Shown here piece after piece: positions 16,984 to 27,378 of a DNA stretch of 58,630 nucleotides; positions within the stretch are counted from its first letter, which is position 1; each line of letters begins with the position of its first letter. A model generated the notes under the pieces. That model was given only the letters and a program-made list of their open reading frames with translations, was not told the DNA's origin and searched no databases. This DNA is from Nitrospirota bacterium (GTDB lineage: Bacteria; Nitrospirota; Nitrospiria; 2-01-FULL-66-17), in the NCBI GenBank assembly GCA_016201825.1, contig JACQCD010000067.1:1-58630 (forward strand). The letters are read 5' to 3'. Both the position numbers and the translations under genes were made by a program.

Positions 16984-18042
16984 CAGGCCGGGCCACCACG
17001 CGCCGGTCACGGTCCGCCCCGAGGGCGGAGTCACCGCGCCGGGGGCTTTCGGGCGGTCGCCTTGTCGGCACAAGGCGATCACCAATCGTTCTAGCGCAAG
17101 GGCTCCCGTGAGTGCCCCTCCCTTGAGCGCCGCATCGGTTTCCAGACACCACGTCAGACCCGCGACGAGCTCGAGCGGCTCCCGATGTTTCGATGCCTCG
17201 ATCAAGCGGTCCACCGCAAATGGCGGTACCTCGAGGGCCTGCGCCATCCGATTGGCCGGAAGACGCTCATCGGCCAGGGCCACACACCGGATCATCTTCC
17301 GCCACTGCCCGATCAAGATCGACAACAACAGGAGGGGAGCCTCGTCGCGGAGCAGCCTTGCTAAGGTGTCCAGCGCCGGAGCGGTTCGGCCCATCGCCAC
17401 GAGGTGAGCCCACTCGAACACCGAGGCAGCGACCCCACGTGGTGAGATGGTGTCCAGGTGCTCCATCCCAAGGGGCCCTGGGGTGGCCCCTCGGCTGAGG
17501 GCGACCTTCTCGAGGTCATGGCTCAGTGCGCGAAGACTGCCCCCTGACCGTTCTTGAAGATAGGCGAGCGCCTCGTCCGTCAACGTCACGCCGCGCGCCG
17601 CGGCTTGGCGGATCAGCCACTCTCGGAGTGCGCGATTGGAGAGCGCCTCGCAGGCGACCACCACGGCGTGCCGCAACAGCGCTTGGACCACGGTCTTTCG
17701 CCGGTCCGGTTTGGTCATGACGAAGACCAGGACGGTGGTCGGTGCGGGCAACGTACAGTAGGCGACGAGCGCGTCGGATGACCCCAGGCGGTCCGCGTCC
17801 CGAACAACGATCAAGCGGCGTGGCGCAAACGCGGGGAGGGTTTCAGCCATCGCGACGACCGACGGGGCGGTGATGTCGCCACCGGTATAGAGGTGGGTAT
17901 TCAGCACGTCGCCCGGAGGGACCACATGACGGCGAAATGCCGCCACCGCTTCATCGACGAGCCAGGATTCTTCACCCGTGAGGACGTAGAGCGGATCGAT
18001 CCGTCCGGCTTCGAGTCGCCGCGCCAGCTCGGGCGGTGTCAT
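16921..18042 (-). CDS. holA: DNA polymerase III delta subunit HolA
   Basis: HolA is the clamp-opening subunit of the clamp loader. The N-terminal AAA-like region reads DPLYVLTGEESWLVDEAVAAFR with FAPRRLIVVRDADRL, as in the family; LERLVIALCR near residue 325 is the usual end. The frame continues for about 40 Arg/Gly-rich residues to a TGA inside the convergent rpsT gene, so the tail may be non-functional read-on in GC-rich sequence. Start ATG 18042 overlaps the lptE stop (ATGA), which couples the two genes. Confidence 0.92.
   Translation of the reverse strand: MTPPELARRLEAGRIDPLYVLTGEESWLVDEAVAAFRRHVVPPGDVLNTHLYTGGDITAPSVVAMAETLPAFAPRRLIVVRDADRLGSSDALVAYCTLPAPTTVLVFVMTKPDRRKTVVQALLRHAVVVACEALSNRALREWLIRQAAARGVTLTDEALAYLQERSGGSLRALSHDLEKVALSRGATPGPLGMEHLDTISPRGVAASVFEWAHLVAMGRTAPALDTLARLLRDEAPLLLLSILIGQWRKMIRCVALADERLPANRMAQALEVPPFAVDRLIEASKHREPLELVAGLTWCLETDAALKGGALTGALALERLVIALCRQGDRPKAPGAVTPPSGRTVTGAWWPGLLLRRGRRQAVGVTGQAGNQP
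17013..17029. terminator. GC hairpin downstream of rpsT
   Basis: TCCGCCC, loop CGA, GGGCGGA form a 7-bp stem 30 nt after the rpsT stop, with imperfect flanking extension. There is no T-run. It lies inside the 3' tail of holA and could end rpsT transcription weakly. Confidence 0.3.
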
Positions 18043-18609
18043 GGGCTGGCCTCGGGAGGAGCCGACATCTTGGACGGTGTGGGCTGGTCCGTCGGACCGG
18101 ATTGGGGCGCGAAACGCTGCAACCTGACTAAGCGGGCGATCAAGTCCTGGGCGAGCATGTCTGCGGCTTCTTCCAGCGCCCGATTCTTGGCCGACCGGAT
18201 CTGAAGGCTGTCTCCGATCTCGGTGTATTCCGAGGTACCGGTCACGGTTTCTTGCAAGGCTGGTCCGGACATGGCCTGGCTATGTCGGTCGGTCGCGACC
18301 TGGGCGGTGATCGTGACGCGCTGTTCCAGCACGTGGTTTGACCGATCGAATGAAACCGGTGTCACCCCGAGACCGGTCACGATGCCTCGAACGACGAGAT
18401 CAGCCGTTCCAGGTCGATTGACGAGGCGCCATGGGCCGGTGTCGACCAGCCGCGATTTGACGTGTTTGGTCACCAGCGCGTCCAGGAAGGGCTCGAACGT
18501 GCGATTGTCGAAGAGGGGCACGGCGACCGTCGGCGCGTGTCCCGCACGCGTGGCGACGGTTGTGTACCCGCACCCCCCCGCCGCAAGAACCAACACGGCC
18601 AGCGCAACC

Positions 18610-18623
<14 letters not shown>
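18039..18623 (-). CDS. lptE: LPS-assembly lipoprotein LptE
   Basis: LptE is the outer-membrane lipoprotein that plugs the LptD translocon for LPS export. The lipobox VLAAGGC (Cys near residue 18) is followed by [10 protein letters not shown] and [23 protein letters not shown], the family core; length is 194 residues. The start is TTG 18623, overlapping the leuS stop by 14 nt, with GGTG just upstream. The order leuS-lptE-holA is conserved in many Gram-negative bacteria, which supports the call. The C-terminal 25 residues are Pro/Ser/Gln-rich and probably disordered. Confidence 0.9.
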
Positions 18624-21159
<2,536 letters not shown>

Positions 21160-21178
21160 TGCGGTGGGACGAAGCCTT

Positions 21179-21208
21179 TACATAACACAGTCTCGCGCAC
21201 TGCGGCAA
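21179..21208 (-). promoter_or_regulatory. Putative promoter of leuS-lptE-holA
   Basis: On the minus strand TTGCCG (21208-21203), 18 nt and TATGTA (21184-21179) lie about 20 nt before ATG 21159. The intervening 21160-21342 region is otherwise noncoding. On the plus strand TACAAT (21312-21317) may be the -10 for the DUF971 gene but lacks a good -35. Confidence 0.4.
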
Positions 21209-21342
21209 GGCCGCCGAAGGGATGCTGCGCCACCCGAAAGGAGGGGGAGGATTTACAGTCCGCGCCTTTGGCGCGGTGCGGGTTGCGCGTGCCGTGGCCG
21301 ATGGGGTACAGTACAATCTCGATCCGGAGTCCCTCGGACGCC

Positions 21343-21678
21343 ATGACGCGACTGCACACGCCAACTGAAATCGCCAAGGTCGGAGAGACCGCCATCCGCA
21401 TCAAGTGGGAAGATGAGCACGAAGGGTCCTACACCACGAGATACCTGAGAGCCAGTTGCCAGTGCGCGGCCTGTGTGGATGAGTGGACGGGGGAAAAGCG
21501 AGTGTCGATGGACAGTATTCCCTCGGACATTCGCGCGTTGAAGATCGCTCCGGTGGGCCAGTATGCGATCCACATCGACTGGAGCGATGGGCACTCGACG
21601 GGGATTTACGCGTTCGACGTCCTCCGAAAATTGTGTCCATGTTCAGGCTGTCTGGCGTTGCCGCTCTCAGCTTTCTGA
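21343..21678 (+). CDS. DUF971 family protein
   Basis: This 111-residue protein has the DUF971 fold, related to the N-terminal domain of gamma-butyrobetaine hydroxylase. The pattern is TPTEIAKVGETAIRIKWEDEH, then YLRASCQCAACVDEW, then HSTGIYAFDVLRKLCPC. The paired cysteines suggest metal or Fe-S binding. In other bacteria DUF971 is found fused to or near Mrp/ApbC-type Fe-S carriers. The track ORF of 350 residues runs antisense through leuS; only this C-terminal part, from ATG 21343, is a gene. It is followed at 31 nt by an unknown small gene and then by rhodanese and Rieske genes. Confidence 0.85.
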   Translation: MTRLHTPTEIAKVGETAIRIKWEDEHEGSYTTRYLRASCQCAACVDEWTGEKRVSMDSIPSDIRALKIAPVGQYAIHIDWSDGHSTGIYAFDVLRKLCPCSGCLALPLSAF

Positions 21679-21708
21679 GAGGCAAGGCCTGGCAAAAGGA
21701 TCTTCAAT

Positions 21709-21963
21709 ATGATGGATGAATGGGAAGCGGGAAAGCAACGGCTGGCAGAGCTCGTTCGGACGATGAACCCGGACGCGACCGTGGTCATTCCGACGCGGCC
21801 GACCTCGGGAACCTTTTTGGTCGCGCTGGCTCGAGGCAAGGCGAAGAAGTTCGTCTCGGTGTCCGAGGACGACCTCATCGATCTTGTGGATGACCATGCG
21901 ATCGAAGCCGAGGTGTCGACGAAGCTCAAGGACGCGCTGGACGGACTGTCGGTGCCGGGATAA
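21709..21963 (+). CDS. Unknown 84-residue acidic protein
   Basis: I do not recognise this protein. It is acidic and soluble, with no signal or membrane segment, and contains VVIPTRPTSGTFLVALARGKAKKFVSVSEDDLIDL, which suggests a small alpha/beta fold. AAGGAT lies 8 nt before ATG 21709; an ATG one codon later is also possible. It sits between the DUF971 and rhodanese genes with short gaps, so it is probably cotranscribed and might share a sulfur or Fe-S role. That is only a guess from context. Confidence 0.7.
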   Translation: MMDEWEAGKQRLAELVRTMNPDATVVIPTRPTSGTFLVALARGKAKKFVSVSEDDLIDLVDDHAIEAEVSTKLKDALDGLSVPG

Positions 21964-22032
21964 TCGACGGGGAAATGCCCCGGCGGCTGGCGTTCTCAAC
22001 GCCGACCGGGTTTTCGATCGAAGGAGATGGCT

Positions 22033-22392
22033 ATGTTCAAGCTCTTCAACCGATACGATCAAACCCCCGGCGGGGTCAACGTGGCGGCGCCCGAGGTCAA
22101 GGAGCGGCTCGACCGGGGAGACAAGATTACGCTCCTGGACGTCCGCGAACCGTGGGAGTGGGATACGGCCCGCATTGACGGCGCGAAGCTGATCCCGCTT
22201 CGGGAACTCGAAACTCGCAAGGCCGAGTTAAGCGCAGACGACGAGATCGTCGTCTATTGCCACATGGGGGTCCGGAGTCTTAAGGCGATCCATTACCTCC
22301 AGCAGCACGGCTTCACCAACCTGAAGAATCTTTCCGGTGGGATCGAGGCGTGGTCGATGACGGCCGATCCGTCCGTCCCCCGCTACCGGTAA
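22033..22392 (+). CDS. Single-domain rhodanese-like sulfurtransferase
   Basis: The protein carries ITLLDVREPWEWDTARIDGAKLIPLREL and the active-site loop VVYCHMGVRS, whose Cys would hold the persulfide, then GFTNLKNLSGGIEAW. Length is 119 residues with no signal peptide, so it is cytoplasmic. AAGGAG (22021-22026) has zero spacing to ATG 22027 but 6 nt to ATG 22033, which therefore is the better start (MFKLFNRYDQ). It sits with DUF971 upstream and a Rieske protein 4 nt downstream. The physiological sulfur acceptor is unknown. Confidence 0.9.
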   Translation: MFKLFNRYDQTPGGVNVAAPEVKERLDRGDKITLLDVREPWEWDTARIDGAKLIPLRELETRKAELSADDEIVVYCHMGVRSLKAIHYLQQHGFTNLKNLSGGIEAWSMTADPSVPRYR

Positions 22393-22396
22393 GCCC

Positions 22397-22780
22397 GTGG
22401 CGCGTCCGACGCGCTTTGCGACGGTGGCCATGCTCGACGCTGTGCCGCCCGGCACGGCGAGGGCGGTCTGGGCGGATGGAGTTCCGCTGGCGCTCTTTAA
22501 CCTGGGCGGCGAGGTCTATGCGCTTGACAACGTCTGTCCCCACGCCGGTGGACCGTTGGTCGGTGGCGCTCGCGCCGGACCGTGCGCGGGAATCGTCGTG
22601 TGTCCGTGGCACGGGTGGCGGTTCGACGTGCGCACGGGGGAGTCTCCCGATCTGCCTGGCGAGCGGGTGCGCACGCTCTCGGTCTGCCTGAAAGACGGGG
22701 CGATCCAGGTGGCGGTCGAGGTCCCACCCGCAGGTTCCGATCCGACTGCTCGACCCTCAACACCCCCGGGTCAATCATGA
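22397..22780 (+). CDS. Rieske [2Fe-2S] ferredoxin-like protein
   Basis: This is a soluble single-domain Rieske protein. The cluster ligands are in NVCPHAGGPL (CxH) and VVCPWHGWRFD (CxxH), as in dioxygenase-type ferredoxins and small nitrite reductase subunits. There is no membrane anchor, so it is not a cytochrome bc1 subunit. GTG 22397 begins 4 nt after the rhodanese stop. Length is 127 residues, with a Pro/Ser-rich tail after the domain. The partner oxidoreductase is not evident. The stop overlaps a mini-ORF that links to the SDR gene. Confidence 0.9.
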   Translation: MARPTRFATVAMLDAVPPGTARAVWADGVPLALFNLGGEVYALDNVCPHAGGPLVGGARAGPCAGIVVCPWHGWRFDVRTGESPDLPGERVRTLSVCLKDGAIQVAVEVPPAGSDPTARPSTPPGQS

Positions 22781-22833
22781 GCCGAGAGGCGAACCGGTTC
22801 GTGCAGCGTCTTCGGGGCGAGAACGCAGGATGA
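22777..22833 (+). CDS. 18-residue coupling mini-ORF
   Basis: ATG 22777 overlaps the Rieske stop (ATGA). The frame MSREANRFVQRLRGENAG ends in a TGA that overlaps the SDR start (ATGA at 22830). Both junctions have the exact four-base overlap seen at real cistron borders in this genome, so it may serve as a translational relay or encode a micro-protein. It is too short for homology-based support. Confidence 0.4.
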   Translation: MSREANRFVQRLRGENAG

Positions 22834-23585
22834 TCCTCGCCGGGAAAACCGCCGTGGTGACCGGAGGTGGAAGCGGCATCGGGGCGGCGGTGGCGCGTGC
22901 ACTGGCGCGGGAGGGGGCGGCCGTGCTGGTGTGCGGGCGCCGGATCGCCCCCCTGCAATGGGTTCGTGACGAGATCGTGCGCGAAGGCGGAACCGCGATC
23001 GCTCTCGCGGCCGACCTCACCCAGGAGGCGGATCTCAACCGCGTGGTCCGCGAAACGGATCGTCAATGGGGCCGACTGGACGTGCTGGTTAATAATGCGG
23101 GCATCCTGGGTGTCCGCGCCCCTATCGCGGAATATCCGTTGAAGGTCTGGGATGACGTGCTGGATGTGAATCTGCGCACGGTCTTTCGCGTGACCAAAGC
23201 CCTACTGCCCCTGATGACCCGTGGCGGATCGATCATCAATGTCAGTTCTGGCGTGGGGCGCGCTGGTCGCGCGGGGTGGGGCGCCTACGCGGTGTCGAAG
23301 TTCGGCGTGGAGGGATTGTCGCAGGTCCTGGCCGACGAACTGCGCGAGCGCGGCATTCGCGTCAACACCCTCAATCCCGGTGGTACGCGCACGGCCATGC
23401 GGGCGACGGCATATCCTGATGAAGATCCAACGACGCTGCCGACGGCAGACGCGATCGCTCCGGTGTTCGTCTTTCTGGCTTCGGAGGAGGCGAAGGGGGT
23501 CACCGGGCGCGCGATCGATGCCCGCGAGTGGCTGGTTGGGGGCCGCGAAGGCCTCTTGAAGCGTCATCGACGGCCGGCCTTATGA
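22830..23585 (+). CDS. Short-chain dehydrogenase/reductase (SDR)
   Basis: This is a classical NAD(P)-dependent SDR. The cofactor motif is TGGGSGIG (residues 11-18), with NNAG near residue 90, catalytic Ser in INVSSGVG, and YAVSK for Tyr and Lys. Length is 251 residues. The substrate cannot be read from sequence; the family spans 3-oxoacyl-ACP reductases to sugar and alcohol dehydrogenases. The tail after the Rossmann core (GREGLLKRHRRPAL) is basic. It is flanked by ATGA overlaps on both sides, upstream with a mini-ORF and downstream with mazG. Confidence 0.9.
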   Translation: MILAGKTAVVTGGGSGIGAAVARALAREGAAVLVCGRRIAPLQWVRDEIVREGGTAIALAADLTQEADLNRVVRETDRQWGRLDVLVNNAGILGVRAPIAEYPLKVWDDVLDVNLRTVFRVTKALLPLMTRGGSIINVSSGVGRAGRAGWGAYAVSKFGVEGLSQVLADELRERGIRVNTLNPGGTRTAMRATAYPDEDPTTLPTADAIAPVFVFLASEEAKGVTGRAIDAREWLVGGREGLLKRHRRPAL

Positions 23586-24400
23586 CCGACGTGTTACGCC
23601 GTCTCATGGACAACATGGCACGTTTGCGCGGCCCCCAGGGTTGTCCATGGAATCGTGAGCAAACCCATATTTCGCTCGTTCCCTACCTCATTGAAGAAGC
23701 CCACGAGGTCGTTGACGCGATCGAGCAGGGCCATTCCGCCTCGCTCAAAGAGGAACTGGGAGATCTCCTGTTGCAAGTCGTGTTTCACGCGCAGATCGCG
23801 ACCGAGGAGGGGAAGTTCACCATCGAAGACGTCTTCAATGGATGCGCGGAGAAGTTAGAGCGCCGCCATCCCCATGTCTTTGGGCCGACGTCCGATCGCG
23901 TCACGACGGTGCAAGAGGTTGCCGCACGCTGGGAAACCATCAAGCAGGAAGAGCGGGGTGGAGCGGTTGGCCCTTCACTCCTGGAGAGGGTTCCTCGGGG
24001 ACTACCGGTGTTGGCCACGGCGCATCAGGTGCAATCGCGGGCGGCGCGGGTGGGATTTGACTGGACGCGTCGGGACGATGTGTTCTTGAAGCTTCAGGAG
24101 GAGCTCGGCGAGCTTCAAGAGGCGCTGCGGGGCGCCGACCGTGGTCGGGTCCGTGACGAACTGGGAGACCTCTTGTTTACCGTCGTCAACCTTGCCCGGC
24201 TGCTGAAGATCGACGCCGAATCGGCGCTCCGCGGGACCGTCTCGCGATTCTCGGCTCGGTTTGCCCACATGGAGCGAGCAGCGGGCAACGAATCTCTACG
24301 GGAGATGTCCCCCGGGGAACTTGACCGCCTGTGGGAGGCTGCGAAGGCTGACGAAGCGCCGCCTCCGTCATCCGGTCGAGCGGGGGATGGCCTCGAGTAG
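23582..24400 (+). CDS. mazG: Nucleoside triphosphate pyrophosphohydrolase MazG
   Basis: MazG hydrolyses NTPs and dNTPs to monophosphates and pyrophosphate, limiting aberrant nucleotides and, in some species, (p)ppGpp levels. Two tandem MazG domains are visible: LIEEAHEVVDAI with LKEELGDLLLQVVFHA (residues about 34-75), and LQEELGELQEAL with VRDELGDLLFTVVNLARLL (about 170-210), giving the EExxE...ExxD metal-binding sets. ATG 23582 overlaps the SDR stop and gives 272 residues, as usual; the track start 18 codons upstream lies inside the SDR gene. A 7-bp GC hairpin (24404-24431) follows the stop. Confidence 0.95.
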   Translation: MTDVLRRLMDNMARLRGPQGCPWNREQTHISLVPYLIEEAHEVVDAIEQGHSASLKEELGDLLLQVVFHAQIATEEGKFTIEDVFNGCAEKLERRHPHVFGPTSDRVTTVQEVAARWETIKQEERGGAVGPSLLERVPRGLPVLATAHQVQSRAARVGFDWTRRDDVFLKLQEELGELQEALRGADRGRVRDELGDLLFTVVNLARLLKIDAESALRGTVSRFSARFAHMERAAGNESLREMSPGELDRLWEAAKADEAPPPSSGRAGDGLE

Positions 24401-24496
24401 GGTGGCCCGGTCGAACACGATCGGCCGGGCCTCGGCCGTGCGGCGCGAAGGGAGTGGCCCCGCAGACGGGCGATCGCGCTCAAAGGATGCCAGTTC

Positions 24497-24525
24497 TTGC
24501 AATCCGTCGATCCACCTCCTATACT
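24497..24525 (+). promoter_or_regulatory. Promoter of pilus assembly set A
   Basis: TTGCAA (24497-24502), 17 nt and TATACT (24520-24525) precede the gspF-like gene by 24 nt. It is the only good promoter seen for the set A genes, which follow with overlaps or short gaps through 29981. Confidence 0.65.
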
Positions 24526-24549
24526 CGTGAGCGAGTGTACAGGTCGTCC

Positions 24550-25654
24550 ATGCCCACCTTCGTCTGTCGAATCGGTAGTGCCGACGGAACGGTGTTGGAA
24601 GAGCGGTTGGAGGCGGAGAGTGAGGCGGACGCCAGACACCGCCTTGACCGTCGAGGAGCTGCTCGTCCTCATCAAGGCCGGCCTTCCCATGATGAAAGCG
24701 CTCGACGTGTTGGCGGGACGAGCGGGGCATCACGTGTTTCAGGCGGTGCTTGCTGATGTTCGAGAGCAGGTCCGCGGCGGGTCGTCGCTCGCGGACGCGA
24801 TGGCCAAGCACCCGCGGGATTTCCCCGAACTGTACGTCGCGTCCCTGCGTGCGGGCGAGCGGAGCGGGAACGTGGTTGAAATGCTTGTTCGATACCAAGT
24901 CTTTATGAAACGCATGCTCGCCGTTCGGAAAAAAGTCATCAGCGCGCTGTCCTATCCGACTTTTCTCTTGAGCGTCGGGGCGGGGGTGATCGTGTTTCTG
25001 CTGGCCTTTGTGATGCCCACCTTCCTCGATGTGTATCGCGAAGCCCAATCCGAGTTACCCGCCGCCACGCGTTGGTTGATGGCGCTGGTGGATTTTATGA
25101 AACACTGGGCGGTGCTGCTGGGAGTGGGGCTGGTGGCGGCCGCGGTGACCTTCCGATTGTGGTCCGGGACGGAAAACGGCCGGCGCGGGACGGATCGCCT
25201 CGTGCTGTACCTCCCGTTGGTGGGGCCGATCGTCCGCACCCACTATACGATCAGCATCGCGCGAACCTTGGCCACGATTTTGACGGGAGGGATCCCGTTG
25301 GTGTCGGCCCTTCGGATGGTCGCCGATTCGACGCCGAACCGGGTGATCGCCGACCATCTCCGCGGGGTCATTGAGCGGGTCAAGACCGGCAGCGGTGTGG
25401 CCGCCGCGTTTGGGGTGGGGGGCTTCATGCCCCGCATGACGCTCGAGATGATCGCGGTAGGCGAGACCACCGGAGCACTCGAAGAGATGCTCAACCAGGT
25501 GGGGGAATTTCATGAAGAGGAGCTGGATCGGAGCCTGACGCGGATCACGACGTGGGTCGAGCCCGTATTGCTGCTGCTCATGGGGGGGCTGGTGGCCGGT
25601 GTCGTGATCACGATGTATCTGCCGATCTTCAACCTCGCTGGGACGATCAAATAG
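24550..25654 (+). pseudogene. GspF/PilC-type platform protein gene, internally deleted and frameshifted
   Basis: The 5' part from ATG 24550 encodes MPTFVCRIGSADGTVLEERL, the typical GspF N-terminus, through about EADARHRL. The frame is then lost, and the rest of the protein (EELLVLIKAGLPMMKALDVL... to 25654) is in another frame. By comparison with the intact paralog at 31884, about 45-50 residues joining the N-terminal strand to the first T2SSF domain are missing near 24640-24650. The remaining parts look healthy: two F domains, three membrane segments (YPTFLLSVGAGVIVFLLAFVM..., C-terminal VLLLLMGGLVAGVV) and GETTGALEEML. An assembly or sequencing gap is the main alternative. Translation of the C-terminal part alone from TTG 24644 or ATG 24689 is possible but has no ribosome binding site. 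Confidence 0.7.
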
Positions 25655-25656
25655 GA

Positions 25657-27378
25657 ATGAGGACGTTCCTCACCAAGAAACGCTTGGGCGATATTCTCGT
25701 CGAGCATGGGGTCCTCACGCCCGAGATCGTCATCGCGGCGGCTTCGACGGCGATGCAGGAGCGGCGCTGGATGGGCGCGGTCCTGGTCGAACAGGGGGTT
25801 CTGGACGAGGAACAACTGGCCAAAGCGTTGGCCGAGCAGTGGCGGCTGCCGTATTACTCGCTCTCGGGGTTTCACGTCGATCCCGGTTTTTTTAAGACGA
25901 TTCCGGTCGAGCTGATGTACCGGTATCCCTTCGTGCCCTACGAAGACCGAGACGGTGTGCTGACGATCGTCCTGGCCGATCCCACCAATCTTCCCCTGTT
26001 GGACGAGCTCGAGCTGGTGTTGCACCGCGAGCTGCGGTTCGGCATCGGGAGCCGATCGGCGATTCTCGAGTCGCTCAAGAAGAGCGAAGGCTCTTCCCAG
26101 GTCCTCAAGCGCATCGAGGCTGACTTCCGCCCCGTCCTGATCAAAGAGGACGACCGCGGCGAGGAAGTCCTGTCGGTGGAGAAGATCTCCAAGGATGCAA
26201 GTCCGGTCGTCCAGCTGGTGGATACGATGATCTTGAACGCGCTCCAGAAGCGGGCGAGCGATATCCATATTGAAGTGAATGAGCGCGGCGTGTCGGTGAA
26301 ATACCGGATCGACGGCGTCCTCTATCCCGCGATGGAGCCGTTGGATCTCAAGTTCCACGCGCCCATGATCTCTCGGATCAAGGTGATGTCCGAACTGGAT
26401 ATCGCCGAGAAGCGTGTCCCGCAGGACGGTCGCTTCAAGCTGCGGCTGGACAAAAAGAAAGTCGATTTCCGCGTGTCAATCTTGCCCGGTATCTTCGGCG
26501 AAACGGTCGTCATACGGATTCTGGACAAGGAGTATATTACCGCCGGCGTCAACCAGTTGCGGCTTGATCGCCTGGGGTTTAATCCGGAGGATCTGCGTCG
26601 ATTTCGCCGATCGATCATCGAACCGTACGGGATGGTGTTGGTGACCGGGCCCACCGGGAGCGGAAAGACCACCACTCTGTATGCGGCGATTGAGGAGATC
26701 AACACGCAGGAGGATAAGATCATCACGATCGAAGACCCGGTCGAATACCAGCTTCACCAGGTAGTGCAGATTCCGGTGAACGAAAAGAAGGGGCTCACAT
26801 TTGCCAAAGGATTGCGCTCGATCCTGCGTCACGACCCCGACAAGATCATGGTCGGGGAAATCCGGGACGCTGAAACGGCACAGATCGCCATCCAATCCGC
26901 GTTGACCGGACACCTCGTCTTCACCACGGTGCATGCCAACAACGCGTTTGACGTGATCGGTCGATTCGTCAATATGGGGATCGAGCCGTACAACTTTGTC
27001 TCGTCCCTGAACTGCATCTTGGCGCAGCGCCTCGTGCGGGCGATCTGTGAGGCGTGTCGGGAGCCGGCCGAGATCACGCGTGAACTCTGTGAAGCGTCCG
27101 GCTTGAACTACGATGAGTATCGGAACGCGCCCTTTTCTCAGGGGCACGGTTGTCCCGAATGTCACGGCACGGGATTTAGGGGGCGCAGGGCCATCACCGA
27201 GTTCCTGGACTTGTCCGATTCGATTCGAGAGATGATCTTGGACCGGAGGCCGCCGTCGGAAATTCGGAAAGCGGCCATCAAGGAGGGGCTCACCACGCTT
27301 CGCCAGGCTGGGGTGGAGAAGGTGGTCAGAGGCGAAACGACGCTGCGTGAAATCAACCGAGTCACGTTCATCGAGTGA
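25657..27378 (+). CDS. GspE/PilB-type assembly ATPase (set A)
   Basis: This is a cytoplasmic hexameric ATPase that powers pilus or pseudopilus assembly. The N-terminus has two MshEN-like motifs (KRLGDILVEHGVLTPE, then RWMGAVLVEQGVLDEEQLAKALAEQ). The core has Walker A GPTGSGKTTT (about residue 331), the Asp box TIEDPVEYQL, Walker B DPDKIMVGEIRD, the His box LTGHLVFTTVHAN and a four-Cys zinc site (CEAC, CPEC). Start ATG 25657 is 3 nt after the gspF stop; the track start 35 codons earlier lies in gspF. Length is 573 residues. It overlaps the PilM-like gene (GTGA). In known MshE proteins the N-terminal motifs bind c-di-GMP; binding here is inferred. Confidence 0.93.
   Translation: MRTFLTKKRLGDILVEHGVLTPEIVIAAASTAMQERRWMGAVLVEQGVLDEEQLAKALAEQWRLPYYSLSGFHVDPGFFKTIPVELMYRYPFVPYEDRDGVLTIVLADPTNLPLLDELELVLHRELRFGIGSRSAILESLKKSEGSSQVLKRIEADFRPVLIKEDDRGEEVLSVEKISKDASPVVQLVDTMILNALQKRASDIHIEVNERGVSVKYRIDGVLYPAMEPLDLKFHAPMISRIKVMSELDIAEKRVPQDGRFKLRLDKKKVDFRVSILPGIFGETVVIRILDKEYITAGVNQLRLDRLGFNPEDLRRFRRSIIEPYGMVLVTGPTGSGKTTTLYAAIEEINTQEDKIITIEDPVEYQLHQVVQIPVNEKKGLTFAKGLRSILRHDPDKIMVGEIRDAETAQIAIQSALTGHLVFTTVHANNAFDVIGRFVNMGIEPYNFVSSLNCILAQRLVRAICEACREPAEITRELCEASGLNYDEYRNAPFSQGHGCPECHGTGFRGRRAITEFLDLSDSIREMILDRRPPSEIRKAAIKEGLTTLRQAGVEKVVRGETTLREINRVTFIE

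Noticed and set aside
24550-25654. Programmed frameshift in gspF
   Set aside because: About 45-50 conserved residues are missing at the junction and there is no slippery heptamer, so a deletion or assembly gap explains it better.
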